A stretch of 64,000 bases of DNA, taken from the NCBI GenBank assembly GCA_029262635.1, contig JAJCZA010000005.1, positions 599,135-663,134 of the forward strand. The letters run 5' to 3'. The DNA is from Vampirovibrionales bacterium. Lineage in GTDB: Bacteria; Cyanobacteriota; Vampirovibrionia; Vampirovibrionales; Vampirovibrionaceae. The notes under the pieces are model-generated. The model was not told where the DNA came from. It did not search any database and was given only the letters and a program-made list of their open reading frames with translations. Position numbers and translations under genes: made by a program. Position 1 is the stretch's first letter; each line of letters opens with the position of its first letter. Positions 8,211 through 16,179 of the stretch are shown piece after piece.

Positions 8211-8765
8211 AGAAAATTCTAGGCCCAATAGACACAGGGTTTTGGCATCGATAATGGTTCGATCCCGGACCCTGTGTTTAATTTCTTCCGGCGTGAGGTA
8301 AAAAAGCTGAATATTCTCTTCGTCATCGGTCGTGGTTACGTCGCTGGCTTCGTGAAGTCCGGTGGCTTTATAGAGCCAGAGCTTTTCGTTGCAAAATCCG
8401 GGTGAAGTATAAATATAAGTAAGTTCCTCCCAGTTCTTTGCCTGATAACCGGTTTCTTCAGCCAGCTCTCGTTGAATCGCAAACAACGGTGTTTCGTCGG
8501 GCTCCAGTTTACCGGCCGGTAGTTCTAGCAGAGGGTGCCCCAAAGCGTATCGCCATTGCCGGACAAATACGACCCGTCCGTCATTTAGGATGGGCAAAGC
8601 AACCACGCCGCCAGGGTGTTTGATAAAGTCTCGTGGCCGAACCTTTCCGTCCGGTAGTTCGGCCTCATCCTGATGGACTGTGACCACCCGACCTTCGTAA
8701 ACCACTTGGGAGCGAACCGTTTTTTCGGTCAGTGCTAAATCGGAATCAGAATCAAAAGGGTTCAC
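8202..8765 (-). CDS. Nudix hydrolase, ADP-ribose pyrophosphatase type
   Basis: A complete Nudix box is visible as GKLEPDETPLFAIQRELAEE followed by TGY, giving the G-x5-E-x7-R-E-x2-E-E-x-G pattern that binds the catalytic metal. The surrounding N-terminal segment (VYEGRVVTVHQDEAELPDGK) and the post-box YTSPGFCNEKLWLY match ADP-ribose/sugar-nucleotide pyrophosphatases, which recycle ADP-ribose in the cytoplasm. I chose the GTG at 8763-8765, giving the usual NPFD-type N-terminus, because GGAG lies about ten bases upstream; a GTG at 8804 would add 13 residues. It overlaps the end of the M20 peptidase gene by 14 bases, suggesting one operon with it. Confidence 0.88.
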   Translation of the reverse strand: MNPFDSDSDLALTEKTVRSQVVYEGRVVTVHQDEAELPDGKVRPRDFIKHPGGVVALPILNDGRVVFVRQWRYALGHPLLELPAGKLEPDETPLFAIQRELAEETGYQAKNWEELTYIYTSPGFCNEKLWLYKATGLHEASDVTTTDDEENIQLFYLTPEEIKHRVRDRTIIDAKTLCLLGLEFSLF

Positions 8766-9885
8766 GGGCAAAACACTCCAATAAACTGGATACAAACTGA
8801 CCACACCGGTTCATCTCGCTGACCAATACGCGTTCCCGTAAGCTGTGTGGTTCCATAAAGCTGGCGCCCATGACAATGCCTTTCAGCCCCCGACGCATAA
8901 ATACGTTGTTATCACTGCCGCCATTGGTTTTGGTGAGCCTGGGTTCAATCTGGACCCGTTCCGCGGATTCCATGACCCGTCGCACACCGAGGCTGGCAGG
9001 ATCAATATCATAACGATGAAACTCATAATGGTGATTAAAATTGTAATCTACGCCGGGCATGTTGGCTTTTTCATCGTCCAGAATGCGTTGAATGGAAGCC
9101 AGTTGTTGATTGAGCATTTCTTCGCTATGACTGCGAAGCTCGCCGCGAATGGTCGCTAAATCCGGTACGACGTTGGTTCCTTTGCCGCCGGTGATAAAGC
9201 CGATGTTGGCTGTAGTTTCTTCGTTGATTCGTCCCAAATTCATTCGGTCAATGACTTTTGAGGCAAAGACAATAGCGTTGACCCCTTTTTCTGGCATAAT
9301 CCCGGCATGAACGCTCTTGCCCCGGCACTCAATGTTAAATTCCACATAACTGGGCGCCCGTTGAATAATCGTTCCTTGTCGTCCGGTGTGATCAAACGTC
9401 ACCGCAAAGTCCGCATCCAGTGTTTTGTCCGTTAGATCCTTCGCGCCGCCTAAAAATGTTTCTTCCCGGGTAGTAAAAATCAGGCGGGTTTTCGGGCGAG
9501 GCAAATTGTGCTGAATCGACAGACGAATAGCCTCTAAAATAGGGGCTAATGCCGCTTTGTCATCGGCACCTAAGACGGTGGTGTTATCGCTGACAACCAG
9601 TCGTTCGTCACCCTCACCCGAAACCGAGGGCTTAATGCCATGGCACGGTGGAACCACGTCCATGTGGCCGGAAAAGACCAGGGTTGACCCATGGGTGCAC
9701 TGATTGGCCGGTATTTCCACAATTAAATTACCACCCGAATCTATCGTGGAAGAAAGCCCTAAGTTGTTTACCTGCGATTGGAGCCAAGCACACATGGCTT
9801 CTTCTCCCCCGCTAGGGCTATCGATTTTGACCATGGTTAGAAAGGTATTTAAAATCGTTTCCGAATCTGGACTGATAACCCCCAT
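8752..9885 (-). CDS. M20 family metallopeptidase (PepT-like)
   Basis: The 377-residue protein has the M20 di-zinc ligand set in order: FSGHMDVVPP (His), LGADDKAALAP (bridging Asp), FTTREETFLGGA (catalytic Glu followed by ligand Glu), VTFDHTGRQG (Asp) and EPHSLRERV (His). The lid/dimerisation domain with KSVHAGIMPEKGVNA lies between them. This arrangement is closest to tripeptidase T-like enzymes, which release N-terminal residues from short peptides in the cytoplasm. The ATG at 9883-9885 has a clear AGGAGA seven bases upstream and starts after the upstream exonuclease gene; an earlier start at 9939 would intrude into that gene. Substrate specificity cannot be read from the sequence. Confidence 0.9.
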   Translation of the reverse strand: MGVISPDSETILNTFLTMVKIDSPSGGEEAMCAWLQSQVNNLGLSSTIDSGGNLIVEIPANQCTHGSTLVFSGHMDVVPPCHGIKPSVSGEGDERLVVSDNTTVLGADDKAALAPILEAIRLSIQHNLPRPKTRLIFTTREETFLGGAKDLTDKTLDADFAVTFDHTGRQGTIIQRAPSYVEFNIECRGKSVHAGIMPEKGVNAIVFASKVIDRMNLGRINEETTANIGFITGGKGTNVVPDLATIRGELRSHSEEMLNQQLASIQRILDDEKANMPGVDYNFNHHYEFHRYDIDPASLGVRRVMESAERVQIEPRLTKTNGGSDNNVFMRRGLKGIVMGASFMEPHSLRERVLVSEMNRCGQFVSSLLECFAREPF

Positions 9886-9902
9886 GCTCTCTCCTGTTTT
9901 CT

Positions 9903-10442
9903 TTATTTTACAGACGGTAACGGATCCAAATAATCCCATAATAGTTTATCAAATCGAGCGTCGTCCAAAGCATTATGTGCGCCTTCTCCCTGCTGAGGCA
10001 AATAGGGTTTGCATTCGCCTTTGATACACTTGCCTTTCTCCGAGGCAAGCTGATAAAGCTCGTGGTACCACGTTTGTACATGAGCGGGCAGCGTGGCAAA
10101 CCCGTCAAAGACATGGTTCATAAAGAGGAACCAATCCTGCGACCCATTTTTAGCCCAGAAAACCGCCATGTCTGATTCTGCCAAAATAAAGGCTTCAACC
10201 CCTTTGCGAATGTCAGCCAATGAACGCCGATTCTCCTTAGAGCCAAGCAAGGGAACCACGTGTTCTAACACCCAGGGGTTTAACAGGGTTTCGTTGAACT
10301 CATTGCTTTCGGCATAAAACTCTCGCCCGGTCTCATCCACAATGCCAATGCTAATCAACTCATACCGGCCCTTGGGCATGGCGTTGAACTCCATATCCAA
10401 AAAATATTTCCGGCCGGCCGGCCGTTTTCCGGTTGTGCTCAT
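9903..10442 (-). CDS. DEDDh 3'-5' exoribonuclease, RNase AS-like
   Basis: The protein starts with YFLDMEFNAMPKGRYELISIG, in which the Asp and Glu of DMEF are the first metal ligands of DnaQ-fold exonucleases, and ends with AHNALDDARFDKLLW, supplying the catalytic His and final Asp of the DEDDh type. The spacing and the REFYAESNEFN segment resemble mycobacterial RNase AS (Rv2179c), which removes 3' adenylate tails from RNA; that match is from memory of the family. The length of 179 residues fits. It is first in a three-gene run with the M20 peptidase (17-base gap) and Nudix hydrolase. A role in RNA turnover is likely, but the exact RNA target is unknown. Confidence 0.8.
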   Translation of the reverse strand: MSTTGKRPAGRKYFLDMEFNAMPKGRYELISIGIVDETGREFYAESNEFNETLLNPWVLEHVVPLLGSKENRRSLADIRKGVEAFILAESDMAVFWAKNGSQDWFLFMNHVFDGFATLPAHVQTWYHELYQLASEKGKCIKGECKPYLPQQGEGAHNALDDARFDKLLWDYLDPLPSVK

Positions 10443-10450
10443 GGGAGTCC

Positions 10451-11107
10451 TTAAACTTGTGATGCGTAAGTTAATTCTCGCTTAATGTTACCCACTATTC
10501 TATCAGCATTTGGAACCAACTTTAAAACAAAAGCACGAACCTCAGGATAAGGCGAATCATAAAAACGGGTTAAAATCCCCATGCGTTCGTTATCATCTAA
10601 CTTTTGGACAAGCGTCGTTCCGGCTTCCTGTGTCTCCTCATTCTCATCATTTACTTGTACATACCCATCGTTTAGCTGTTTTCGGATCTTCTGGAAATGT
10701 TCGGAATAAGGGCTCTTTTTTGCTGCGTTGAGTTCTGCCCTTAAGGCTTTTAAAGCATCATTATGAGTCGGTTTTATGACCATTTCAGCAATTCGTCGAG
10801 CCGCTCCGGGCTTCATCTGGATCCCTTGAGTGGAGGAGTTAAGCTGGAAAGCAAATCCGTTGGGCGATTCTGATGGCTTTTGGGCTGGCCGATGGTTGGC
10901 GATTATTTGAAGACCCAATAAAAATATCAAAAAGTACGCCCCTCTCCGGATTGTCTTTAAAATTTTGGGGGGACGGTTTTGAGCCTCCAGGAGGCGCTGT
11001 GTTTCAAGTTGAGTAGGCATCTTGGGGGTGTTTTTTGTACCAAACATAGGCTGAACTTGAGGAAGCTGAGTCCTTGGGGTGAAGGGGGACAATGGTGATG
11101 TCTGCAT
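10451..11107 (-). CDS. Hypothetical single-pass membrane protein with Phe-Gly leader
   Basis: This 218-residue protein is not recognised. It begins with a Pro/Gln/Thr-rich leader holding PMFG (ending near residue 23), then a basic stretch and one transmembrane segment at about 57-72. The rest is a polar, helix-rich domain with many Ala, Glu, Lys and Asn. The region after residue 165 (MGILTRFYDSPYPEVRAFVL) resembles a HEAT-like repeat helix pair, but only one can be seen. A strong CGGAGG lies nine bases before the ATG. The gene is immediately upstream of the exonuclease on the same strand (eight-base gap). The leader is the same kind as in the 6.3-8.2 kb hairpin proteins. Confidence 0.65.
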   Translation of the reverse strand: MQTSPLSPFTPRTQLPQVQPMFGTKNTPKMPTQLETQRLLEAQNRPPKILKTIRRGAYFLIFLLGLQIIANHRPAQKPSESPNGFAFQLNSSTQGIQMKPGAARRIAEMVIKPTHNDALKALRAELNAAKKSPYSEHFQKIRKQLNDGYVQVNDENEETQEAGTTLVQKLDDNERMGILTRFYDSPYPEVRAFVLKLVPNADRIVGNIKRELTYASQV

Positions 11108-11304
11108 CGAATAAGCCTCCGAAAGTTAGTGATTAATAAGGTAACACAATCAAACCCGGAGGCGTCCTCTAATTGCTTTCTGTTTTCGTCCCTATTTTAT
11201 TCCTGGCAAAACGAAAGAGAGTAGGCTCATTGTATCTCTGTCTCTGTCTGTGATAGCCTGGCTTTATATGAACGGCACTCAACGCTTTATTATTGGGTAA
11301 TTAG

Positions 11305-12258
<954 letters not shown>

Positions 12259-12265
12259 ATTCTAT

Positions 12266-12301
12266 GTCCCTAGGTTCTCGAAAAGTCGAGGACCTAGGGA
12301 C
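12266..12301 (+). terminator. Long hairpin after mdh, probable terminator
   Basis: The arms GTCCCTAGGTTCTCG (12266-12280) and CGAGGACCTAGGGAC (12287-12301) pair over 15 positions with one G-U, around a six-base loop. A moderately T-rich stretch follows (12302-12315), not a clean U-tract. The position eight bases after the mdh stop supports a transcription-stop role. Confidence 0.6.
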
Positions 12302-12330
12302 TATTCCATTTCTTTAAGGAGAACTATAGT

Positions 12331-12749
12331 TTGTATGAAATAAATTTCAGAGAAAAGTTACTGGATTCTTTTGGTGGAAGCGATTTTATGGGTTTTACAT
12401 TGATATTAGAGTTAGCGATGTCGATCCACAAATTAAACCAACTGAAGAATATAAATTTGCAAAAATAGAATTAACCGGCTCTTTAACCGGCCCTCTCAGA
12501 CTTGATAAAAGTGCTCAAAATAAAATTGCCTATAAGTGGCTTCGGGATTACCTTTGGAATAATGGGAATAGTGAGAGAATCGAAAAACTACTTGAGTACG
12601 AAAGACAAGGCGAAAGTGCCACTCAAGGTTGGGATTTGAAATTAGAAATAAAGAGCAACGATAGAAAAACAGTAGAGCAATACGACCTTGATGCGATTAT
12701 GCTGGATGAACCCATTAAGGTTGAAAGAACCAACAAAATAGGATTTTGA
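12331..12749 (+). pseudogene. Frameshifted orphan gene between mdh and ilvC
   Basis: A coding-like stretch without an intact frame. AAGGAG at 12316-12321 precedes a TTG at 12331 that opens a frame reading YEINFREKLLDSFGGSDF. That frame soon hits TAG, while the frame displaced by -1 runs open from about 12350 to TGA at 12747-12749, reading YIDIRVSDVDPQIKPTEE and onward. Joining them near GGTTTTAC (about 12391-12398) would give roughly 138 residues of acidic, beta-rich protein with no signal peptide. The total length is one base short of a multiple of three. Base composition is clearly more AT-rich than the neighbours, suggesting acquired DNA. No family was recognised. It could be a decayed gene, a sequencing error, or a genuine -1 frameshift site. 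Confidence 0.5.
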
Positions 12750-12759
12750 CTGCTTTTTT

Positions 12760-13809
12760 CTACTTCTGAAAATTCGCCGTTAAACGGCGGTGGGTTTCCT
12801 CGATGGGGTGGTGGTAGTCTTTTTCGGTTTGGGTCAGGATTTGAGGCTTTTTTGTCTCAAATTCCTGTTTCATTTCTTCGGCAAACTGGCCGGACGTAAT
12901 TTCTGTCAGCACTTGTCGCATGGTTTCTTTCACATGGCCGTCAATCACTCGTTCACCCCGGCTCACATCCCCAAATAAAGCCGTCGAGCTAATACCATCC
13001 CGCATGCCAGAAATGCCTTTTTCATGAAGCAAATCGGCAATCAGTTTGACCTCGTACATACACTCAAAATAAGCGGCTTCCTGAGAAAATCCGGCTTCTA
13101 CCAATACTTCGAAGGCGTTTTTAATCAGCGAGGTCAATCCACCGCACAGGACGGCTTGTTCGGAAAATAGATCGCATTCGGTTTCCTCTTTAAATGTGGT
13201 GGGCAATACCCCGGCTCGTCCGCATCCAATGGCCTTGGCATACGCCTGAGCAATGGCGTTGGTGTCTCCTGAGGGATCCTGATGAACCGCATACAGACCG
13301 GGTACGCCAGAGCCCATCACGTATTTATTACGAACCCCTTTTCCCTGAGCTTTGGGCGCCACCATGAAGACATTGATTTCCGTGTTGGGCTTGACCCAGC
13401 CAGCGTGAATTACCAACCCATGCCCAAATCCAAGATATTGGCCTGATTTTAAATGAGGTGCCACTTCTTCTTCATAGACCCGAGCCATGACTTCATCCGG
13501 CAAAAGCATCATAACTACATCCGCCCACCGAACGCCTTCGGCAATGGACACAACGTGAAAGCCGTCCCTTTCCGCCCGACTTCGATTTTGACTTGTCTCA
13601 CGAGCACCAATCTGAACCTGCATCCCTGAATCCTTTAGGTTAAGGGCTTGTGGACATCCCTGATTCCCGTAGCCTAGAATTAAAACCCGCTTTGAACGTA
13701 AGGGCTCTAACGATAATTCTGGATCTCGGAGAATCGGTTTGTGCTTTTGAGGCTCAATGGCGGGCTCTGTGGGTGATGGTTTCGTTTTTTGATTGACTAA
13801 TGACGTCAT
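12760..13809 (-). CDS. ilvC: Ketol-acid reductoisomerase, divergent
   Basis: KARI converts acetolactate-type substrates to dihydroxy acids in branched-chain amino-acid synthesis. The fold is plain: NADPH domain LILGYGNQGCPQALNLKDSG near residue 46, MMLLPDEV, then the knotted catalytic domain with the metal-binding Asp and Glu in CDLFSEQ and the glutamates in YFECMYEVKLI. Unusual points are a 35-residue polar N-terminal extension, HGLVIHAGW where family members usually read HGFNIHFG, YFECMYE in place of YFECLHE, and SSTALFGD in place of the usual SNTAEYGD. The enzyme may therefore have shifted specificity. GGAG lies eight bases before the ATG. No ilvBN or leu genes are adjacent. Confidence 0.85.
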   Translation of the reverse strand: MTSLVNQKTKPSPTEPAIEPQKHKPILRDPELSLEPLRSKRVLILGYGNQGCPQALNLKDSGMQVQIGARETSQNRSRAERDGFHVVSIAEGVRWADVVMMLLPDEVMARVYEEEVAPHLKSGQYLGFGHGLVIHAGWVKPNTEINVFMVAPKAQGKGVRNKYVMGSGVPGLYAVHQDPSGDTNAIAQAYAKAIGCGRAGVLPTTFKEETECDLFSEQAVLCGGLTSLIKNAFEVLVEAGFSQEAAYFECMYEVKLIADLLHEKGISGMRDGISSTALFGDVSRGERVIDGHVKETMRQVLTEITSGQFAEEMKQEFETKKPQILTQTEKDYHHPIEETHRRLTANFQK

Positions 13810-13905
13810 GGGAATGGCTCCAATACGACTTCAGACTTTATCTTCATGCGGTGGTTATGGTAGTTTGGCATAAAAATGAACCCGAATAAAAAGGATCCGT
13901 TTCTC

Positions 13906-15426
13906 ATGACCAGCACCCCTTCGTCTCCGTCGTCTACCCCGTCTGAAATTGAATCGTCATCCCAATTGGAAAAAATCCGGCAGCAACGGATTGAAAAGGC
14001 TCAGCAATGGCGCGAGCTTGGGATTGAACCGTACCCGTACAAATTTGAAAAAAGCCACAGTAATGCTGAACTTCAGACTAAGTATAGCGTTTTAGAAAAC
14101 GGGCAGGAAACCGAAGACACGGTTCAGGTAGCCGGGCGTATTATGGCTATGCGTAATAGCGGTATGTTTATTGACCTTCAGGATCCCAGTGGAAAAATTC
14201 AGGTGTTTTGCCATAAAGAAAATTTATCACCGGAACAAATGACCCAGGTTAAAATGCTGGACATTGGCGATATGATTGGCGCAACAGGCACTATTCGTCG
14301 TACCCCTCGCGGCGAACTTTCCGTTAAGACCCAGGGGTTTGACATTCTCTCTAAATCCATTTTACCGCTACCCGAAAAATTCCACGGCCTGACCGATACA
14401 GAAACCCGTTATCGGCAGCGGTATCTTGATCTCATTATGAATGAGGACAGCCGAAACACCCTAAGAACCCGAAGTTTGATTTTATCCAGCATTCGAGAGC
14501 TTTTGACCGGAAAAGGGTTTATTGAAGTGGAAACCCCCATGCTTCAGCTTATTGCCGGTGGAGCGGCGGCAAAGCCCTTTATCACCCACCATAACACGCT
14601 GGACATGGATATGTTCCTTCGTATTGCGCCGGAGCTTTATCTGAAGCGGTTGGTTGTGGGTGGCCTTTCGGAAAAAGTGTTTGAAATGAACCGGAATTTC
14701 CGCAACGAAGGGATTTCCCCCCGTCATAACCCGGAATTTACCATGATGGAACTGTATCAAGCTTATGCTGATTATCACGACATGATGGATATTACGGAAG
14801 AAATCATGATTACTGCCGCCCAAAACGTGTTGGGAACGACCAAAATTACCTACGGCGACCATGAAATTGATTTGGCCGGGCCGTGGGAACGAAAATCCAT
14901 GATGGACGCCGTGAAAGAAAAAACTGGTGTCGACTTTAACGCCATCGAAACCGACGAAGAAGCCCGCCAGGCGGCTAAAAGTCTGGGCGTGGATACGGAA
15001 CCCAACGAAAGTTGGGGTTATGTGGTGGAAAAAGTCTTCGAGGTTAAAATTGAGGATCAACTGATTCAGCCCATCCATATCATTGATTATCCCCGTGACA
15101 TCTCGCCTTTGGCTAAAGTTCATCGAGATAACCCCCGTCTTGTCGAGCGTTTTGAGACTCGAATCAATGGCTGGGAAGTTTCCAACGCTTTTTCCGAGCT
15201 GAGCGATCCGGTGGATCAGCGGGCGAGGTTTGAAGATCAGCTTAAAAACCGAGAAGCCGGTGATGATGAAGCCCATTGCATGGATGAGGACTACGTTCGG
15301 GCACTGGAATACGGCATGCCCCCTGCAGGAGGCCTTGGCATCGGCATCGATCGGCTCGTCATGCTCCTCACCAACTCCCCCAACATCCGTGACGTCATCG
15401 CCTTCCCCACCCTAAAGGCTAAATAA
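13906..15426 (+). CDS. lysS: Lysyl-tRNA synthetase, class II
   Basis: This enzyme charges tRNA-Lys. An N-terminal OB-fold anticodon-binding domain (about 75-160; VAGRIMAMRNSGMFIDLQD) precedes the class II core with motif 2 (FRNEGISPRHNPEFTMMELY) and motif 3 (GLGIGIDRLVMLL). The charged helix QLEKIRQQRIEKAQQWRELG near the N-terminus is typical. I prefer ATG 13906, preceded by AAGGAT ten bases upstream; an in-frame ATG at 13876 would add ten residues but has no clear ribosome-binding site. The first twenty residues are Ser/Thr/Pro-rich and probably disordered. The 294 bases downstream (15427-15720) contain no gene I can identify. Confidence 0.96.
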   Translation: MTSTPSSPSSTPSEIESSSQLEKIRQQRIEKAQQWRELGIEPYPYKFEKSHSNAELQTKYSVLENGQETEDTVQVAGRIMAMRNSGMFIDLQDPSGKIQVFCHKENLSPEQMTQVKMLDIGDMIGATGTIRRTPRGELSVKTQGFDILSKSILPLPEKFHGLTDTETRYRQRYLDLIMNEDSRNTLRTRSLILSSIRELLTGKGFIEVETPMLQLIAGGAAAKPFITHHNTLDMDMFLRIAPELYLKRLVVGGLSEKVFEMNRNFRNEGISPRHNPEFTMMELYQAYADYHDMMDITEEIMITAAQNVLGTTKITYGDHEIDLAGPWERKSMMDAVKEKTGVDFNAIETDEEARQAAKSLGVDTEPNESWGYVVEKVFEVKIEDQLIQPIHIIDYPRDISPLAKVHRDNPRLVERFETRINGWEVSNAFSELSDPVDQRARFEDQLKNREAGDDEAHCMDEDYVRALEYGMPPAGGLGIGIDRLVMLLTNSPNIRDVIAFPTLKAK

Positions 15427-15720
15427 GTTTTTCATCCTTTGTGTTAACTTGCCGTAAATAACTTTTATGGCTGAGCTAGGGTTTATTAAATAAAAAAATT
15501 CCCAAAAAAAAGCCTCTTGCTGCACCAGGCGCACGCATAAGGCACAAAGGATAGAGAGTTAGAGTTTCAATTATTCTACATAGTTAATAGGAATCCGTCT
15601 CGATCTTTTTGCGATTGTGACATAATTTTTTACAAACTAACGATCCGAAACCCGGATCGGATCACTGTTTTAGCGTATTAAAACCGTGCCAGGTAAGGGA
15701 TCAGGCGGGTTTTTGTGTTT

Positions 15721-16104
15721 TTAGGCGGCTTGCTTCAAGGCAGACAGTAGTTGGTCTGCCGACACTTCCTTTAAGTGATCGTTACCGTGGCGTATCCGCT
15801 CTAGCGATCGGGAAACGTCGTCAGACAGATCGTACCAGCGATTATGTGGCGGCAAGACCCACTGATCCTTGGCGACTTCTCCCCAATGAAGATCCATGAA
15901 TAAGGCAAACTCTTCCAGTACCATTTGTCGAACTTGCTGTGGCGCTAAACGCAGTAGTTTGAAGGCGAAGGCCAATCGAGGGTACGGATCATACCATCGG
16001 CAGGGACGATAACTCATGGTTTGCCTCGTTTTACTCTCTACTCTTTGTACTTTAGGTACGGTTGGCTCTTTTAAAACTCTAGTCTCTTTATGCTTTGCGC
16101 CCAT
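15721..16104 (-). CDS. Hypothetical protein, soluble
   Basis: A 127-residue protein of unknown function. Residues 1-30 are basic and Thr/Val-rich. From residue 31 (MSYRPCRWYDPYPRLAFAFKLL) it looks like a compact helical domain rich in aromatic residues, without membrane segments or a signal peptide; an internal start at that Met is possible. AAGGGGG lies about 12 bases before the first ATG. The gene is isolated, 75 bases from the next gene on the same strand. On the complementary strand downstream, a short GCCT/AGGC hairpin followed by eight T (about 15508-15532) might act as a weak terminator. Nothing ties it to a pathway. Confidence 0.55.
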   Translation of the reverse strand: MGAKHKETRVLKEPTVPKVQRVESKTRQTMSYRPCRWYDPYPRLAFAFKLLRLAPQQVRQMVLEEFALFMDLHWGEVAKDQWVLPPHNRWYDLSDDVSRSLERIRHGNDHLKEVSADQLLSALKQAA

Positions 16105-16179
16105 TCATCGGACAAGCCCCCTTATTATAGTGGTGAATTTCAAGAAAGGGAAGAGAAAAGCCGGTGACATGAAGAGACA

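Noticed and set aside
8256-8266. GGTTCGATCCC, similar to a tRNA T-loop
   Set aside because: It lies inside the Nudix coding sequence and no cloverleaf can be formed around it.
14482-15276. 264-codon open frame on the minus strand
   Set aside because: It is the antisense shadow of lysS, with His/Phe/Asn-rich composition and no family resemblance.
15500-15545. Possible tRNA-like or small RNA segment after lysS
   Set aside because: Only a four-base stem is formed and there is no T-loop sequence; at most it is a weak terminator on the minus strand.
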